The notes under the pieces were generated by a model. That model searched no databases, was not told the origin of the DNA, and saw only the letters and a program-made list of their open reading frames with translations. From Paenibacillus swuensis (GTDB lineage Bacteria > Bacillota > Bacilli > Paenibacillales > DY6): a stretch of 64,000 nt of DNA. Made by a program: the position numbers and the translations under genes. Numbering within the stretch: the first letter of the stretch is position 1; each line of letters begins with the position of its first letter. The stretch lies in contig NZ_CP011388.1 in NCBI RefSeq assembly GCF_001644605.1, positions 202,001 to 266,000 of the forward strand. The letters are read 5' to 3'. Shown piece after piece: positions 28,550-37,922 of the stretch.

Positions 28550-29398
28550 TCAATCCAAGGTCAGGCGGGTGAGTCTGCGATTACCCGGCGTAAACCAGGC
28601 GTAAGGATGGGCAACCCGATAACACCAAGGCGATTCCGAATTCCCGCCATATTGCGCTCTGAGTGCCTCGTCAACAAGGCTTTTCGGTACGCTTGTGCAA
28701 CCGTTGAGAATAAGATCCGGGTTGTAAGCGGTAAGCCGCCCATGGAAATCGGACTGAATCTCATCCACACCCCACAGAGCCATCCACACCCGATCTCTTA
28801 ACTGGGCAAAAGGCTTCTTGCTGAGCGTCCCGCCATGAATCGCATGCAAGGAAGTCTGGAACTGTATCGGATTTCCGACGATTACGCGGAATGACGCGGT
28901 CTCCGGCCAGTCCACTGCCTGTAAAACCGTCTCCAGCCATTTGTCCATATGCGCTCCGGTTTGCCCGTTGGCGGGACGTACCGGCCTCGCTTGCGCAATG
29001 CGGCCGACGGCTAAAGCACGGTCCCCAACGACCGGAATGCGCACTTCAGCGCCTTCGGCGTCGAGATAGGTATATTCATCATTGTGCGGGGATTCCATCA
29101 GGATCAGCAATGTTTTCTGTGGTGCTTGCGATACAGATGTAAGCTCTAATGTGGATTCGGTCCACTTTGTATGGCTCACCGCCAAGTCTTGATCCAGCTT
29201 TGTCACGTCCCAGGAACGAGTCTCAGCTTGATAGTGCGCATTATAACGATGAACATCCTGAACCGCCATGGGCTCCGTGAAGAACTCTTCTACACAGCCG
29301 TTCCGATAGAATCCATTCTCCGTAAGCTCCACTTCGATATGTATCTTAGGCATTGTCATGCGTTCGGCAAGATGAACCTGTAATTCGATCTCTGGCAT
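28550..29398 (-). CDS. Uncharacterised protein, 282 residues
   Basis: I do not recognise the family. Start at ATG 29398 with AAGGGGG 10 nt upstream; ATG 29359 is possible. There is no signal peptide or membrane segment. An N-terminal beta-rich part (MPKIHIEVELTENGFYRNG) precedes a globular domain with well-shaped motifs: TLLILMESPHNDEY (about 95-108), GQTGAHMDKWLETVL, FRVIVGNPIQFQTSLH and NPDLILNGCTSVPKSL. The alternating hydrophobic strands ending in conserved-looking polar residues suggest an alpha/beta enzyme; a uracil-glycosylase-like layout is a guess only. It is the first gene of the set leading to the SGNH and cyanophycinase genes. Confidence 0.7.
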   Translation of the reverse strand: MPEIELQVHLAERMTMPKIHIEVELTENGFYRNGCVEEFFTEPMAVQDVHRYNAHYQAETRSWDVTKLDQDLAVSHTKWTESTLELTSVSQAPQKTLLILMESPHNDEYTYLDAEGAEVRIPVVGDRALAVGRIAQARPVRPANGQTGAHMDKWLETVLQAVDWPETASFRVIVGNPIQFQTSLHAIHGGTLSKKPFAQLRDRVWMALWGVDEIQSDFHGRLTAYNPDLILNGCTSVPKSLVDEALRAQYGGNSESPWCYRVAHPYAWFTPGNRRLTRLTLD

Positions 29399-29473
29399 GC
29401 TTGATGATCCCCCTTGCAGCTTCTAAATCTATGAATCTATCATACCATACGAGCTTTATGTACAAAATTAATC

Positions 29474-29506
29474 AAAAAACCATCGCCCCGATACGGGGCG
29501 ATGGTT
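29474..29506 (-). terminator. Terminator after the SLH surface protein gene
   Basis: A perfect 12-bp GC-rich stem (29478-29489 with 29495-29506) is followed on the minus strand by six T. It lies 5 nt past the stop at 29511. Confidence 0.9.
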
Positions 29507-29510
29507 CAGT

Positions 29511-32500
29511 TTATTTAGCGATTGCCTTTAGGAAAAGTGATAGCATCGTTGCCGCTTCAGCACGGCTTGCATACGCTTTGGGAGCAAAGTACATGCCTTC
29601 TTGTCCCGCGGTCGTACGACCGTTGATCATACCTGCTTGCTGCATCATGCCGGCCGCCTCTTTGGCGTAACCTGAAATCGTAGATTCGTCTTTAAATGTC
29701 GTCACACCGCTTAGCGCAGGTAAAGAATAATTTAGATGTTTGGCGGCTTGCAAGATCATGACCGCCATCTGCTCGCGTGTAATCATGGATTTCGGACCGA
29801 ATGTATCCTTGGACACGCCGCTGGTAATGCCTTGTTCTGTAGCCCATTCCACGGCTTTCACATAATAATCCTGCTCCCTGACATCTTTAAACCGCGAAGA
29901 GGTATAACCGTTCAGGTCTGCTCCAGCCAGTTTGGACAGCGTTAGCGCAAAGTCCGCGCGAGTCATGGACTGGGAAGGCGCGAACATGTTATTGCCGCTC
30001 CCGCTGATGACTCCTCTCGCCGCCAGATAAGTAATGTGATTTTGGGCAAAGACAGGGATGGCTTCCTTGAATGAAATCAGATTGTATCCGACCCCGTAAG
30101 TGGAAAGGTGCTTTACACCGAGATGTATCATTCCTGTTGAAGCATTATAGTAACTGTTTGGAACAGGCATAACTTTTCCGTTCTCATCAACAACGTAAGC
30201 AACAAGAGCATGCTCGTTCTCGGTTCCTGCTTTCGTGTAAGGTACTCGCAGCTCTACCTTACCTCCGTCCAGAGAAGTAATGGTCTTGCCCGAAACCTGT
30301 AAAGTGAATTCCCGGACGGGACGATTACCGATTAACGGATTGTCGACGGATGATTTGGTTGCCGCGATGGATAAGGAAACAATACCTTGATTAGCTTGAT
30401 TGGAAATCGCCTGGATCATCTTCTGGTCGAATACAACGGCTCCGAGTGATGTTTCCAACGTCAATTTCGCCGCCTTGCTAGGGGTCAATTGAACAAACAC
30501 TTCCGACGGGATGTCCACTACGGATTTGTTGGCACCCGAGTCACCCTCCGTCCGAATCGTGATCTCCCCTTGTGAGCCTTGTGGTGCTTGAGTGAGTGCT
30601 GTAATCGCAGCCTTCATCTGTTCGGCTTTAACCGAAACTGTCGCTTTGCCTGAAGCATCTGTCACAGCCTGCACTTCAGTCGTTACTGTCAATACATTAT
30701 GGTTACTTTCGACAGTGGGCGGCGCTGTTGGCGGCACTGTCGGTGGTACTGTTGGCAGCACTGTCGGTGGTACTGTCGGCGGCACCGTTGGTGGTACTGT
30801 CGGTGGTACTGTTGGTGGTACTGTTGGCGGCACTGTCGGCGGCACTGTCGGTGGTACTGTTGGCGGCACCGTCGGTGGCACCGGATCTACCGGACCGGTT
30901 GCAGAAGCGTTCACCGTTACTTGAGCCTGCGCTACAGCATATCCATCCGCCGTTTGCGCCGAGATCACAGCAACCCCTTCCTTAACCGCGGTAACCTGAC
31001 CCGTCGAATCTACGGTGGCAACCGCCTTGTCGGATGAAGTCCATGTTACCGTCTCCGCGCTGCCGGCCGCCGCAGTGACTGTCGCATTTAACTTATGCGC
31101 GGCACTACCTGCTTCGAGTGTGACGGCGGCTTGGTCTAGAACGATCCGGCTCACGTCCAATTGAAGAACACCTACGGTACCCCCCACTTCATGGGCTACA
31201 AGCAACAGAGGCAAGCCGGTTGGGCTGGCAGCCGCCGGAATGAACTCAATCCCCTCCGGACCTGTGTCCGTCTGCAACATATTGGCGGAATCGAACGTGC
31301 GTGTGTTTGTATAATTTATAAACATCGGGTTTGCCGGATTCGACACATCATAGGTCATAATGCCGCCTATGCGTTCCAAACCTATGAAAGCTATTACTTT
31401 CGATCCTACTTTCGCCACCTTGATATCTTCCGGCTCAGGTCCTTTCTTGGCACTGCGGTCGTCGATCGCTACTTTACTGTTGCTGGTGTTGAAGTTATTC
31501 GGTAACCGCTGGGCCGTAATCTTCTCAAAGTCATTTGCGCTGTCATAGACCTGTTCCATGCTGGCCGCATTCCAGATCGAGAAGGAACGTCCACCGTACA
31601 TATAAATTCCGTCCGTTCCCATATCCGAAGCCACTTCAATATCATCATAAGCGGTCTTTCCGTTCAGGAACTGTGCAGCGGGTGAACCCGTCGGCAACGC
31701 GCCTCTTACAGCGCCGACTTTCGTACCGTTCCCTCTTCCGGTCCATTCTGTGACATCCCCTTCGTTAGCCGAGAACAGATAAGTGGTTCCGTCTATCGTT
31801 TGCGAAGCGATTCCGTCCGGCATATACATTCCGTAGAAAGGAACATTCTCCAGTTTAATCACATTGTCTTTAACGATATCAAGCGCATTGCCAGGAGCAT
31901 TGTAATCTTTCAGTCCCAGCCATTTCACAGAAGTAACTTTCTTGGTTGCGATATCCACGGTTGCGATCGCATTATTCTCCTGCAGGGAGACATAGGCTGT
32001 GGTATTGTCATCCGATAACGTGATGTACTCCGGCTCCAAATCACGGATTGCATCATTCTTGCTGCCTTTCTCCGTGATCAAGCCTTTCAAAGGATTTTGC
32101 GGACCCCGAATGTGCACACCATCGCCAATAACGGCAGGATTATCGAATTTAGCGTGTACAACTTGGTCATTCGTCATATCCACAATTGTAACGCTGCCTT
32201 CCGGGTCTGAACCGGCGGCGCGAGGCTCTGCCTCATCCGCCGTAAGCAGGTACCTGCCGTCCGTCGTGAATTTAATCATATCGGGCTGTATGCCCGCTTC
32301 ATAACTTTCCAGCAGGTTTCCGGCGTAATCCAGAACCAGGATCTTCCCTGCTTTCATGGAATCTGCTTCTTGCACCGATACCGCTACTCGTTTGCTAATC
32401 GTGTTGATGTCCACACTGGTTAAATCCCCGTAAACAAAACCATTTGTCTCAGCCAACGTCTTCACAGCTACGGTAGCCTCTTTGGTGAGCGTACCGCTGC

Positions 32501-34895
32501 CGGCCAGTTTCACAATATCAAGGCTTGGCGGCGTTGTTGAACCGTTAACCAGATAGAACTTACCGTTATCGCGATTATACTTTACGATTTCGGCTACCCC
32601 GCCGTCCTTATTCGTAGTTCCTACGGCATAATGAGCAATCTTTGTGATTTTCATTCGGTCCGTGAAGAGATCTGTATTTGGCGACACTCTAACATGTGTT
32701 GCAGCATCAGATACCACAAGACGCAATTTATGGTTGTACACACCCAACGTTCCCGTTATGGACACTACATCTCCGAAAGTTACGTTTGGTTGACTGCCGT
32801 TGATATACACAGTAAAACCGTTGTCTAAAGTAATCGTGTTCGCCGAGCTCTGGACTCCGTTAACTCTGCTCTGAGTAGTTATATGACTACCATATACAGA
32901 AGCTGTAACGGACGTCGTTTGAGATATATAAGATGTCGTTTTATCAAAAGTTTCATAGATGTTCAGGCCGTAAATTTTCTTACTGAGCGCCGTAACGTTG
33001 GCTCCTCCTATGCGTAACTCACCTTCTGACTTTATTAATGTACCCGTCACACGAACCTCTGTCCCCACCGGTATGGTTGAATTCATCCCCTCAACAGCAA
33101 TCGCGCCCGTGAAGGACTGAACATATCGTACAGATGAGGTTTGCCCCTTATCCAATTTAACGGTAGGCGTCGTTACAAGTCCCTCAATCGTGAGTGCTTG
33201 TCCAATGAGCAAGGAATCCGTCTGCAGTGTATTAATGAGCTTGACATAGTTAGGGATCGTTTCCACATTACCTTCTGCCGAACCCGATTTCGTAGGGCTA
33301 GGAGTAACGATACTGAAATCATCCGCATTGTTATTGGTTTCAAGGAAACCGATTCTGCGCACCCCTTTAACGGCTGACGGCAAGGAGCCTCCGCCAACGG
33401 CTGTTCCCTCTAATCCTGGCGCTGTTACAGCACCGTATCCAACAGCATCCACAATATGTAAAATTTCATTGTATAACTGGACTTGGCCGTCCGTATCAGA
33501 CATACCAATCGACTGTTCCTTAACACTTGCATAGGCATCCGCTATATAGGCTTCACCATAGTTCTTGTCACTTGTATTGCCCCAGGTGGCTTCTAAACGA
33601 ACAAGGTAATAATCACCAGCATGAATTACAGCATTATCTTCAAACGTATAGGTTTGTACTGTCGTCGCGCCTTTATTGCTGTATCTAAGCATATGCCCCT
33701 TTAGAGAAATGGTTTGAGCTGTAGGATTGTAAAGCTCAATAAAATCATGCAAATACGGTGCGGCATTGCCCGGCGAACTGATTTTGCCTCCGCCCCCGTA
33801 CACTTCGTTAATTAACACATGATCTGCGGGAGCTACCCGCTGGTTAATCGTCAGAGGAAACGTTTTATAAACACTCTGTTGTACAGTTGCGCTGTCATCG
33901 GCATACACCGTAACATGAACAGAACCTTGGGTTCCGTTCGCGGGAATACCTGTAATGACACCCGTGACCGCATCCAAGTTTAAACCTGAAGGAAGATCAG
34001 GCGAATTAAACGTATAGGGCGCTGTGCCTCTCGATACCGATATGGACGCTTGGTACGGGTAACCAATGAACGCCTTAGGCAGCGTACTCGTCAACATCCT
34101 CGGAATCACGCCCCAAGGGCCGTCCACAGAGCCGCGCGGCCCCACATCCGCAAGGACTTCGGCATTTGCCGCGCTGTAATCCACTTGACGGAAATCCGTC
34201 TTATTATTGTCCGTGTCTCTCAAATCCGCACGGTAGATCGACTTCTTCTTGGACGTTCCCCCGTCGGAACCTGTCGGATACTCTGTTTCGTATCCGTCGA
34301 TCGTGCTTCCGTTATCATTACTTCCCGTACCCACCAGATCCACATAGCCGGTCGGCTTGGCTACGGAAGGATTCACATCCTGCAAAGAATTCTGATTGCT
34401 CATCAGGGCAACCTTCAGTCCTTTATTGTTGATGAAACGGCCTGTCCAAGTCTGGTCCGATTTAGCGGCCAGATCCATCTTCTGAGTCGCAGGCAGAGCG
34501 CCTGTCGGCGCACCTGTAATCAGATAAGAGGAATGAGCCTTAATCGTTCCGGTCAAATCCAATTTAGACCAAGGCAACGTACTGCCGGTTGTGGCATTCG
34601 TCCCGCGGTCGGCATAATGTAACGACCACGCGCTCATATCAACGTCTTGATCGGTCGGGTTGTACAATTCGATAAATCCATGAGAGAAGTAGGTATCTGC
34701 CGCGGCAACAAGGCCCCCGCCATAAATCTGATTGATAAATACATGAGGAACTCCAACTTGATAATTTCCATTGCCATCGTAAGGCGTTCCGAGTGAAGGC
34801 GAACTGGCATAGGCGGAAACTCCCCCTAAAACCGTACCGGCCAACAACTGCAAGGCCAAACATAGAGTACTCCATTTCCTACTGCGATTAGACAA
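29511..34895 (-). CDS. Giant S-layer-anchored multidomain protein (LTD, OB-fold, choice-of-anchor I, BIG2, SLH)
   Basis: 1794 residues. TTG start at 34895 with GGGGAG 9 nt upstream, then a signal peptide (about 1-31). Domains in order: lamin-tail-like domain (about 45-200), an Ig-like putative domain (about 265-350), a second lamin-tail domain (from about 358), an OB-fold nucleic-acid-type domain (about 560-745), a choice-of-anchor I beta-propeller region (about 748-1248), a BIG2 domain (about 1250-1328), a PPTV linker (about 1335-1394), a small unknown beta domain, and three SLH repeats (about 1612-1794) that hold it to the cell wall. The choice-of-anchor I region is related to phytase/phosphatase-like propellers. 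With lamin-tail and OB modules, a role in extracellular phosphoester or DNA scavenging is plausible but inferred. It is monocistronic, with a strong terminator. Confidence 0.9.
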   Translation of the reverse strand: MSNRSRKWSTLCLALQLLAGTVLGGVSAYASSPSLGTPYDGNGNYQVGVPHVFINQIYGGGLVAAADTYFSHGFIELYNPTDQDVDMSAWSLHYADRGTNATTGSTLPWSKLDLTGTIKAHSSYLITGAPTGALPATQKMDLAAKSDQTWTGRFINNKGLKVALMSNQNSLQDVNPSVAKPTGYVDLVGTGSNDNGSTIDGYETEYPTGSDGGTSKKKSIYRADLRDTDNNKTDFRQVDYSAANAEVLADVGPRGSVDGPWGVIPRMLTSTLPKAFIGYPYQASISVSRGTAPYTFNSPDLPSGLNLDAVTGVITGIPANGTQGSVHVTVYADDSATVQQSVYKTFPLTINQRVAPADHVLINEVYGGGGKISSPGNAAPYLHDFIELYNPTAQTISLKGHMLRYSNKGATTVQTYTFEDNAVIHAGDYYLVRLEATWGNTSDKNYGEAYIADAYASVKEQSIGMSDTDGQVQLYNEILHIVDAVGYGAVTAPGLEGTAVGGGSLPSAVKGVRRIGFLETNNNADDFSIVTPSPTKSGSAEGNVETIPNYVKLINTLQTDSLLIGQALTIEGLVTTPTVKLDKGQTSSVRYVQSFTGAIAVEGMNSTIPVGTEVRVTGTLIKSEGELRIGGANVTALSKKIYGLNIYETFDKTTSYISQTTSVTASVYGSHITTQSRVNGVQSSANTITLDNGFTVYINGSQPNVTFGDVVSITGTLGVYNHKLRLVVSDAATHVRVSPNTDLFTDRMKITKIAHYAVGTTNKDGGVAEIVKYNRDNGKFYLVNGSTTPPSLDIVKLAGSGTLTKEATVAVKTLAETNGFVYGDLTSVDINTISKRVAVSVQEADSMKAGKILVLDYAGNLLESYEAGIQPDMIKFTTDGRYLLTADEAEPRAAGSDPEGSVTIVDMTNDQVVHAKFDNPAVIGDGVHIRGPQNPLKGLITEKGSKNDAIRDLEPEYITLSDDNTTAYVSLQENNAIATVDIATKKVTSVKWLGLKDYNAPGNALDIVKDNVIKLENVPFYGMYMPDGIASQTIDGTTYLFSANEGDVTEWTGRGNGTKVGAVRGALPTGSPAAQFLNGKTAYDDIEVASDMGTDGIYMYGGRSFSIWNAASMEQVYDSANDFEKITAQRLPNNFNTSNSKVAIDDRSAKKGPEPEDIKVAKVGSKVIAFIGLERIGGIMTYDVSNPANPMFINYTNTRTFDSANMLQTDTGPEGIEFIPAAASPTGLPLLLVAHEVGGTVGVLQLDVSRIVLDQAAVTLEAGSAAHKLNATVTAAAGSAETVTWTSSDKAVATVDSTGQVTAVKEGVAVISAQTADGYAVAQAQVTVNASATGPVDPVPPTVPPTVPPTVPPTVPPTVPPTVPPTVPPTVPPTVPPTVLPTVPPTVPPTAPPTVESNHNVLTVTTEVQAVTDASGKATVSVKAEQMKAAITALTQAPQGSQGEITIRTEGDSGANKSVVDIPSEVFVQLTPSKAAKLTLETSLGAVVFDQKMIQAISNQANQGIVSLSIAATKSSVDNPLIGNRPVREFTLQVSGKTITSLDGGKVELRVPYTKAGTENEHALVAYVVDENGKVMPVPNSYYNASTGMIHLGVKHLSTYGVGYNLISFKEAIPVFAQNHITYLAARGVISGSGNNMFAPSQSMTRADFALTLSKLAGADLNGYTSSRFKDVREQDYYVKAVEWATEQGITSGVSKDTFGPKSMITREQMAVMILQAAKHLNYSLPALSGVTTFKDESTISGYAKEAAGMMQQAGMINGRTTAGQEGMYFAPKAYASRAEAATMLSLFLKAIAK
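30713..30890. repeat. 12-bp tandem repeat encoding PPTV linker
   Basis: About fourteen copies of a degenerate 12-bp unit (plus-strand form GGTGGTACTGTC or GGCGGCACTGTC) inside the SLH protein gene. They encode Pro-Pro-Thr-Val repeats, with one Leu and one Ala variant. Such arrays expand and contract by slippage and act as rigid spacers. Confidence 0.9.
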
Positions 34896-35007
34896 AAAGA
34901 CTCACTCCCCATTCCTATTTGCGATAAGTATATAGGCCATTTGTTATGGGAAATGTCGGAGTAATCCTAATTTTTTGTAAAGATTTCTGGTAAGTTTTCG
35001 CTACGTA

Positions 35008-35036
35008 TTGACAACATTCGACATAAGCTTTATCAT
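35008..35036 (+). promoter_or_regulatory. Sigma-A promoter of the VOC-RidA-metNIQ operon
   Basis: Perfect TTGACA (35008-35013), a 17-nt spacer, then TATCAT (35031-35036). The leader of about 60 nt holds no S-box or T-box pattern that I can see. Confidence 0.75.
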
Positions 35037-35103
35037 AAAGCAAAATAAAACCGAGCAGAATACTAGGAATTGTAAGCAGGATTGAACTAATGCGGAGGTA
35101 ACG

Positions 35104-35976
35104 ATGAGCGTCCAAACAATAAGCATACGCGTCGATCATGTCGGCATTATCGGTACGGATTTAGCACGGATGACCGACACATACAAGAAGCTGGGATTCT
35201 ATACTTCGCCGCCTTCAGCCATGGATGCCGGAGTAATCGGTCAGTCCGCTCCCTCGTGGAACACCCACTATGTGTTCGACCGTGGTTACGTGGAGCTTAT
35301 CGCATCGAGCGGCAAGGACCATCTGGCATCGTATTTGGACAAGTATGCCGGCATACACACATTAGCTGTCGCCACGACAAATGCGGAGACATCGCGTACC
35401 CAATTGCAAGAGGCCAAATTGGATCCGCAAGCCGTGTTACATGCCTCAAGACCGGCCGCACACGGAGAGCTTCAAGGCACAGCCTCATTCCGATGGTTTG
35501 GGTTTGTCCAATCCTCATTCCCGGAAGGACTGGTCTGTTATGTCGAACAGCTTACCCCCGAACTGATCTTTCAGCCCAAGCGTCACAGGCACCCGAACGG
35601 AGCAAACGCTCTTGCCGAAGTATTTATCTATGTGCCTGCGGAACAGATGGATGAGGTCGTGCGGCGGTATGCTCTTTTGGAAAAAAAAGAAAAGAATTCA
35701 GCTGTCGGCAGTTCCCGTCCCCCCTTCTGGTGTGACAAAGTCACGTTCCTTGATGAGGCTGGGTTGCAAAATCGCTTTCCCGGGGAACACATCCCGAAGG
35801 CGGCCCGCGTGATCGGTATGTTGCTTGAGGTAGAGGATCTCAACGTAGTACAGCAACGGCTCACCGCCAATAAAGTACCTCACCGTCAACAAGATTGGGA
35901 TCAACATGCGGAAGTATGGGTGGATTCAGCGTCGGCGGAAGGTTGTCTCATAGCATTTCAAGCATCCATTCAATAA
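35104..35976 (+). CDS. VOC family protein (glyoxalase-like)
   Basis: 290 residues, with GGAGG 5 nt before the ATG. An N-terminal VOC module (RVDHVGIIGTDLARMTDTYKKLGF) and a second, divergent half match the Glyoxalase_3-like family. It is first in an operon with RidA and a MetNIQ-type importer, 33 nt before ridA. The metal-dependent reaction is unknown; from context it may rearrange or open an imported amino-acid-like compound. Confidence 0.8.
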   Translation: MSVQTISIRVDHVGIIGTDLARMTDTYKKLGFYTSPPSAMDAGVIGQSAPSWNTHYVFDRGYVELIASSGKDHLASYLDKYAGIHTLAVATTNAETSRTQLQEAKLDPQAVLHASRPAAHGELQGTASFRWFGFVQSSFPEGLVCYVEQLTPELIFQPKRHRHPNGANALAEVFIYVPAEQMDEVVRRYALLEKKEKNSAVGSSRPPFWCDKVTFLDEAGLQNRFPGEHIPKAARVIGMLLEVEDLNVVQQRLTANKVPHRQQDWDQHAEVWVDSASAEGCLIAFQASIQ

Positions 35977-36009
35977 CTATATGTACGACATCAGAAGGAG
36001 CAAATAACC

Positions 36010-36405
36010 ATGGCAAACAAAGAAGTTGTTTTCACCCCCGAGGTGTGTCCTCCCAAAGGACCTTATGCGCAAGCCGTTAAAGTGAGTGAAGTGAAGCATA
36101 CGATCTATACCGGTACTATCACCGCGCTGGATCAAGATTGGAACGTTGTCGGGGCCGGCGATCTGGATACTCAAGTCCGCAAAACGATTGAGAACCTCGA
36201 ACTCATTCTAGAAGCTGCAGGCGCTACATTAGCGGATGTGGTCAAAACAACCTGGTATCTTGTAAATATTGAAGATATGACGCGCGTCGCGGAAATACGC
36301 AATGAAATGTTCAAGGGCGCGGTGCCTGCTTCGGGTACAATTCCGATTAACAAGTTGTTCTATCCAGAGCTTTTGCTCGAAATGGATGCAGTAGCCGTCA
36401 TCTAA
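36010..36405 (+). CDS. RidA/YjgF-YER057c family protein lacking the catalytic Arg
   Basis: 131 residues, with AAGGAG 9 nt before the ATG. It has the trimeric RidA fold pattern: GPYAQAVKV at the start, DLDTQVRKTIENLELIL and the WYLVNIEDMTRVAEI strand-helix. Canonical RidA has PARS with the arginine that binds imine carboxylates; here the matching stretch reads VPASGTIPINKL. The archetypal enamine/imine deaminase activity is therefore doubtful and it fits a divergent Rid subfamily. It sits between a VOC gene and an amino-acid importer, so it probably acts on the imported compound. Confidence 0.88.
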   Translation: MANKEVVFTPEVCPPKGPYAQAVKVSEVKHTIYTGTITALDQDWNVVGAGDLDTQVRKTIENLELILEAAGATLADVVKTTWYLVNIEDMTRVAEIRNEMFKGAVPASGTIPINKLFYPELLLEMDAVAVI

Positions 36406-36435
36406 GAAAACGCAGTTTAAGGCAGGGGAATAGAT

Positions 36436-37212
36436 ATGATTCACTTACAGAATGTCAGCAAAACTTATCCTTCGAACCAAGGGAAAAGCGCACCGGAATT
36501 CATCGCGGTACAACCGAGTTCCCTTCAGGTTGAACAAGGTCAGGTATACGGCATTGTCGGCTTCAGCGGCGCGGGTAAATCGACGTTGCTTCGTCTCATT
36601 AATCTGTTGGAAGTTCCGACAACGGGATCGGTGCATGTGGACGGGCAGGATTTAACGATGCTCAGCCAGGAAGAATTGCGCATTGCCCGGCGCTCGATCG
36701 GCATGATCTTTCAGAACTTCAATCTGCTGAGCAACAAAACCGCGCTCCAGAATGTGGAATTCGCTCTGGATGTCGCGGGAATCGATGCCGCCAGCCGTAA
36801 GAAGCGCGCGCTGGAATGTCTGGACATTGTCGGGCTCTCCGACAAAGCGGGACATTATCCGGCACAGCTCAGCGGCGGCCAGAAGCAGCGCGTGGCCATT
36901 GCGCGCGCGTTAGCCAACAATCCCAAAGTGCTGCTGTGCGACGAGCCGACTTCGGCGTTGGATCCCCATACGACGCTATCCTTATTGAAATTTCTTAAAG
37001 AAATTAATCGCAAATGGAAAGTGACCATCGTCATCGTGACCCACGAAATCAATGTTGTTAAATATTTGTGCGATGAAGTGGCGGTCATGGAAAACGGTCA
37101 TATTATTGAAACGTTAGATATGCGGGACCCTCATGTGCAGCCTTCCAGCAAACTCGGCCGCTTCCTGTTCGATACGGCCGACGGATTCACGAAGGAGGCT
37201 GATTACGAATGA
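36436..37212 (+). CDS. metN: MetN-type ABC transporter ATPase
   Basis: 258 residues. Walker A GFSGAGKS, the signature LSGGQKQR, Walker B VLLCDEPTSALD and the switch VTHEI are intact, and the sequence is of the MetN (methionine uptake) kind. It stops well short of E. coli MetN (about 340) and lacks the C-terminal NIL/ACT-like domain that mediates methionine feedback. Import may therefore be unregulated or serve another substrate. The stop overlaps the start of the permease gene by 4 nt. Confidence 0.88.
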   Translation: MIHLQNVSKTYPSNQGKSAPEFIAVQPSSLQVEQGQVYGIVGFSGAGKSTLLRLINLLEVPTTGSVHVDGQDLTMLSQEELRIARRSIGMIFQNFNLLSNKTALQNVEFALDVAGIDAASRKKRALECLDIVGLSDKAGHYPAQLSGGQKQRVAIARALANNPKVLLCDEPTSALDPHTTLSLLKFLKEINRKWKVTIVIVTHEINVVKYLCDEVAVMENGHIIETLDMRDPHVQPSSKLGRFLFDTADGFTKEADYE

Positions 37213-37883
37213 ACGCGTTTCTGACCGACTTGCAAACGTATTTCCCCGAAATCGTGAAAGCGATGCAGGAAACACTCCTGATGGTTTCCATTTCGGTGGC
37301 TTCCGCCGTGGCGTTCGGATTGCCAATCGGCATTCTGTTGTACCTGACGTCGCGGGGGCACCTGCTGTCTAACAACCTTTTGCACAACAGCGTCAATTAT
37401 ATCGTCAATACGGTTCGTTCTTTTCCGTTCATTATTTTGCTGGTGGCACTCATTCCGTTAACCCGGTTGATTGTCGGAACGACGATCGGACCTCTGGCCG
37501 CCTCCGTTTCCATGTCCATAGCCGCCATCCCGTTCTTCGCCCGTTTAGTTGAGCAAAGCTTGCGCGAAGTGCCTAAAGGCATTGTGGAAGCCGCTGTGGC
37601 AGCCGGAGCTTCACCGTGGCACATTGTCACCAAAGTAATGTTGTCGGAGTCCAGATCCGGCTTGGTATCCGGGTTAACCGTAACGACCATCTCATTCATA
37701 TCCTATTCCGCAATGGCTGGCGCTGTCGGGGGCGGAGGCATCGGGGATTTGGCGGTGCGGTACGGGTATTATCGTTTTGAAACGAGTGTCATGATCATTT
37801 GTATCGTCATTCTTGTGGTGATGGTTCAATTGGTGCAGTGGCTCGGGAATCGAATCGCAAAGACGTTGGACAAGCGGGGTTAA
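37209..37883 (+). CDS. metI: MetI-type ABC transporter permease
   Basis: 224 residues, with AGGAGG 10 nt before the ATG and a 4-nt overlap with metN. About five membrane segments; the NTVRSFPFIILLVALIPLTR and EAAVAAGASPWHI stretches are hallmarks of MetI. It forms the channel with the ATPase above and the NlpA-type lipoprotein below. It is ordinary in length and composition. Confidence 0.9.
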   Translation: MNAFLTDLQTYFPEIVKAMQETLLMVSISVASAVAFGLPIGILLYLTSRGHLLSNNLLHNSVNYIVNTVRSFPFIILLVALIPLTRLIVGTTIGPLAASVSMSIAAIPFFARLVEQSLREVPKGIVEAAVAAGASPWHIVTKVMLSESRSGLVSGLTVTTISFISYSAMAGAVGGGGIGDLAVRYGYYRFETSVMIICIVILVVMVQLVQWLGNRIAKTLDKRG

Positions 37884-37922
37884 TCAACGTAAATTAAACT
37901 AACTATTAAAGGGGATAAGGGT

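Noticed and set aside
30592-30924. Gly-Thr-Val-Gly-rich open frame on the plus strand
   Set aside because: It is the reverse reading of the PPTV repeat in the SLH protein.
34896-35103. S-box or T-box riboswitch before the metNIQ operon
   Set aside because: No matching conserved elements or terminator/antiterminator pair; only a sigma-A promoter is visible.
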